Shown: piece after piece, positions 61,687 to 64,000 of the stretch | How the letters are laid out: the number at the start of each line of letters is the position of its first letter | Numbering within the stretch: position 1 is the stretch's first letter | Assembly (NCBI RefSeq): GCF_028682635.1 | Contig: NZ_JANHLK010000031.1 | Span: 1-64,000, forward strand | Length of the DNA stretch: 64,000 nt | Origin: Pseudomonas putida | GTDB taxonomy: Bacteria; Pseudomonadota; Gammaproteobacteria; Pseudomonadales; Pseudomonadaceae | Direction of reading: 5' to 3' | The notes under the pieces: generated by a model | What the model saw: the letters and a program-made list of their open reading frames with translations, nothing else | The model's database searches: none | Told to the model about the DNA's origin: nothing | Translations under genes and position numbers: made by a program

Positions 61687-62475
61687 TCAGAACGTACCGG
61701 GGTAACTGCCGCCGTCCAGCAACAGGTTTTGCCCGGTCAGGAAACCCGATTGCGCGCCGCAAATGAACGCGCAATAAGCCCCGAATTCATCCGGCTGGCC
61801 GAAGCGCTGGGCCGGGACGTTTTTGCGCCGCTGTTCGGCAATGCTTTCGACGCTGCTGCCATTGGCCTCGGCGGCGGCATTCAGGGTCTTGTGCAAGCGT
61901 TCGGTCTCGAACGGCCCCGGTAGCAGGTTGTTGACCGTGACGTTGTTGCCCGCCAGTCGCGCCTGACGCGCCAGCCCGGCGATGAACCCGGTCAGGCCGC
62001 TGCGGGCGCCATTGGACAGCCCGAGTACATCGATCGGCGCCTTCACCGCGCCGGAGGTGATGTTGACGATGCGCCCGAAACCACGCTCGGCCATGCCATC
62101 GACACAGGCCTTGATCAGTTCGATGGGCGTGAGCATGTTGGCGTCCAGCGCCTTGAGCCAGTCTTCGCGCTGCCAGTCGCGAAAGTCGCCCGGAGGCGGC
62201 CCGCCGGCGTTGTTGACCAGGATATCCACCTGCGGACACGCCGCCAGCACCTGCGCGCGCACCGCAGGTGTGCTGATGTCCCCGACCACGGTGCGCACTT
62301 CGATGTTCGGCGCCAGGCCGCGCAACTCATTGGCGGCGGCCTGCAAGGTGTCGTTGCCACGGGCGTTGATCACCAGGTTGACGCCCTCCTTCGCCAAGGC
62401 CCGCGCACAGGCCAGGCCCAAGCCCTTGCTGGCGGCGCAGACAATCGCCCAGCGCCCCGAAATACCCAAATCCAT
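61687..62475 (-). CDS. Short-chain dehydrogenase/reductase
   Basis: 262 residues. ASKGLGLACARAL (about 15-27) is the cofactor motif, followed by NNAGGPPPG; the catalytic Ser lies in NITSGA. At the usual Tyr-x3-Lys position the sequence reads LGLSNGARSGLTGF, so the catalytic Tyr and Lys are missing, as in several non-classical SDR proteins. ATG 62475 is favoured over 62481 by AGGAG spacing. Upstream of the MFS gene. Confidence 0.82.
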   Translation of the reverse strand: MDLGISGRWAIVCAASKGLGLACARALAKEGVNLVINARGNDTLQAAANELRGLAPNIEVRTVVGDISTPAVRAQVLAACPQVDILVNNAGGPPPGDFRDWQREDWLKALDANMLTPIELIKACVDGMAERGFGRIVNITSGAVKAPIDVLGLSNGARSGLTGFIAGLARQARLAGNNVTVNNLLPGPFETERLHKTLNAAAEANGSSVESIAEQRRKNVPAQRFGQPDEFGAYCAFICGAQSGFLTGQNLLLDGGSYPGTF

Positions 62476-62630
62476 GTCCATGCTCCTGACTGTTCAAAGC
62501 GCCCACGTTACCACCGCGCAACCGTCGCTCGGGGGATGACAAAGCGTGATCGGTGTATCAGGCCTTTTCATTATCGACAGCCAGCAGCGCTCATTACTGT
62601 TGCGCAACCAACAAGAAACCGGAGAGCCCC

Positions 62631-63797
62631 ATGAACCCGTTCCAGTTCCATTTCCCCACGACCCTTAAAAGCGGCAACGGCCTGGTGCGTCAGGCCGGCG
62701 CCTTGCTCAAGCCCCATGTTCGCAACAAGCTGCTGGTGGTCACCGACCAAGGCTTGATGGCGTCGGGCGTCATGGACAGTTTTTTCGCCTCGCTGACTGA
62801 GAGTGAAATTGGCTACGAAGTGTTTGCCGGCGTCGAACCCAACCCCACCACGGATGTGCTGGAACGCGCCGTCGCTTTCCTGAAGCAGCACGATTGCGAC
62901 TCGGTGATCGGCGTCGGTGGCGGCAGCAGCATTGACACTGCAAAGGGTGTCGCGGCCATGGCCACCAACCCTGGCAACATCCTCGACTACGAGGGCTACG
63001 ACAAACTGCTGCACCCGCCGCTGCCGATCTTTGCCATCCCGACCACCTCGGGCACCGGCAGTGAGTGCACGGCGTCCACGGTGTTCACCAACACCAAGAC
63101 CCTGTTCAAGACGGTGATCATCAGCCCGGCCTTGTTTCCAAAACTGGCCATTCTCGATGCTGAACTGACCCTCAAATTACCGCCGTCGATCACCGCCGCC
63201 ACCGGCATGGACGCCCTGACCCACGCCATCGAATCCTACGTCTCGAAGCAGGCCAACCCGATCAGCCAGGCCTTGGCCCTGCAGGCGATCAAGATGATTT
63301 GCACGCACCTGCCCAAGGCGTTTTTCGCTGGCGTAGACCTGCACGCCCGGGAGCAGATGCTGCTCGCTTCGTTCCTCGCCGGGGTCGCGTTCGCCCAATC
63401 GAAACTGGGCAACGTGCATGCGATTTCCCACACCTTCGGCGGCGTGTTCAACATCCCCCACGGCATCGCCAACGCCACGCTGTTGCCCTATGTCATCGAG
63501 TACAACCTGCCGGCCTGCCCGGAGCTGTTCCGCGATATCGCCATCGCCATGGGCGAAGACGTCAGCGGCCTGAGCCCTGCCGGTGCCGGGCACAAGGTGG
63601 TGGAGCACGTGATGGCGCTGAACAAGGCCATCGGCATTCCCGACAACATCAAGGACCTGAGCGTGGACCTGGAGTGCATGGCGCAAATGGTCAGCGACTC
63701 GATGCGCAGCGCCAATGTGCTGGTCAACCCGCGCCTGACCACTGCAGCCGACGTCGAGCGAATCATCCGCAACGCCTTCCATGGCATTCACTCCTGA
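62631..63797 (+). CDS. Iron-containing alcohol dehydrogenase
   Basis: 388 residues, group III Fe-ADH: NAD-binding GVGGGSSIDTAKG (about 96-108), TTSGTGSE, then metal ligands in the AATGMDALTHAIES (Asp/His), HAISHTFGG and HGIANA segments. It oxidises or reduces an alcohol/aldehyde of unknown identity. CGGAGAG precedes ATG 62631. Divergent from the SDR-MFS genes, and followed closely by a NIPSNAP gene, so an operon continues past the window. Confidence 0.9.
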   Translation: MNPFQFHFPTTLKSGNGLVRQAGALLKPHVRNKLLVVTDQGLMASGVMDSFFASLTESEIGYEVFAGVEPNPTTDVLERAVAFLKQHDCDSVIGVGGGSSIDTAKGVAAMATNPGNILDYEGYDKLLHPPLPIFAIPTTSGTGSECTASTVFTNTKTLFKTVIISPALFPKLAILDAELTLKLPPSITAATGMDALTHAIESYVSKQANPISQALALQAIKMICTHLPKAFFAGVDLHAREQMLLASFLAGVAFAQSKLGNVHAISHTFGGVFNIPHGIANATLLPYVIEYNLPACPELFRDIAIAMGEDVSGLSPAGAGHKVVEHVMALNKAIGIPDNIKDLSVDLECMAQMVSDSMRSANVLVNPRLTTAADVERIIRNAFHGIHS

Positions 63798-63809
63798 GAG
63801 ACAAACCCC

Positions 63810-64000
63810 ATGTTCTACGAGATGCGCACCTACACCCTGAAGATCGGCACGATGCAGACCTACCTCAAGCACTTCGAGGAAAACGGCCTGCCGGTAATCT
63901 CCCGCTACGCCACTCTGGTGGGCTGGTGGTACACGGAAATCGGCGAGCTCAACCAGGTGATTCACATCTGGGCCTATGAGAGCCTGGACGAGCGAATCAA
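63810..64000 (+). CDS. NIPSNAP family protein (partial, cut by window end)
   Basis: Starts MFYEMRTYTLKIGTMQTYLK, with LVGWWYTEIGELNQVIHIWA, the dimeric alpha/beta-barrel pattern of the NIPSNAP family. Only the first 63 codons are in the window. It lies 12 bases after the alcohol dehydrogenase gene, probably the same operon. Function of bacterial members is mostly unknown; some accompany aromatic or hydroxy-acid catabolism genes. Confidence 0.85.
   Translation, partial: MFYEMRTYTLKIGTMQTYLKHFEENGLPVISRYATLVGWWYTEIGELNQVIHIWAYESLDERI

Overview
This window is a high-GC stretch of a Pseudomonas chromosome, almost certainly from the P. fluorescens complex. The evidence is the ben/cat gene content and sequence, Pseudomonas-type families (DUF1652, DUF2789, PpnN, a fused MrpAB antiporter subunit), and more than twenty extragenic palindromes of the kinds that fill fluorescens-group intergenic regions. 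No rRNA, tRNA, CRISPR array, phage or insertion sequence was seen. It reads as ordinary chromosome with several decayed genes.

Layout. 0-7.4 kb: a type II NADH-dehydrogenase-like flavoprotein divergent from an Rrf2 regulator, with two operator-like palindromes between them; small proteins; an ECF sigma factor translationally coupled to a ProX-type binding protein; a PhnD-like protein; a fatty acid desaturase. 7.6-16.6 kb: a benzoate-to-3-oxoadipate-enol-lactone supra-operonic cluster. BenR activates benABC(D), through two XylS-type sites visible upstream of benA. CatR is divergent from catBCA. No benzoate transporter gene lies within it. 16.6-24.3 kb: polysaccharide deacetylase, YedK/HMCES, AzlCD exporter, DapA-like aldolase, DUF2784 protein, a broken LysR gene and a diguanylate cyclase. 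24.4-29.7 kb: a polar amino-acid ABC transporter operon with an M20 amidohydrolase and a divergent LysR gene; its ATPase gene carries a one-base frameshift. 29.7-37.0 kb: DUF3087 protein, PpnN, an orphan response regulator, an FAD protein, and an XRE-cupin regulator divergent from an EamA exporter.

37.2-43.3 kb: a complete six-ORF Mrp/Pha/Sha multisubunit cation/proton antiporter operon (AB fused, C, D, E, F, G) with every junction overlapping. 43.5-50.8 kb: a second ProX-type protein, several small conserved unknowns, a chemoreceptor with a C-terminal sensor region, a DksA-like protein lacking two zinc cysteines, and a GST. 51-54.4 kb: a membrane protein with a 24-residue hydrophobic companion, and a two-component system. 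54.5-64 kb: AKR/SDR/SRPBCC genes with a divergent LysR gene, another LysR gene overlapping a DinB-family gene, an MFS/SDR pair with the vestige of an FAD oxidoreductase, an iron-type alcohol dehydrogenase, and a NIPSNAP gene cut by the window end.

Physiologically the region combines aromatic catabolism, ion homeostasis and scattered redox, transport and signalling genes. Decay is visible at three places: the LysR gene near 22.5 kb, the ABC ATPase near 25.09 kb and the FAD oxidoreductase near 60.0 kb.
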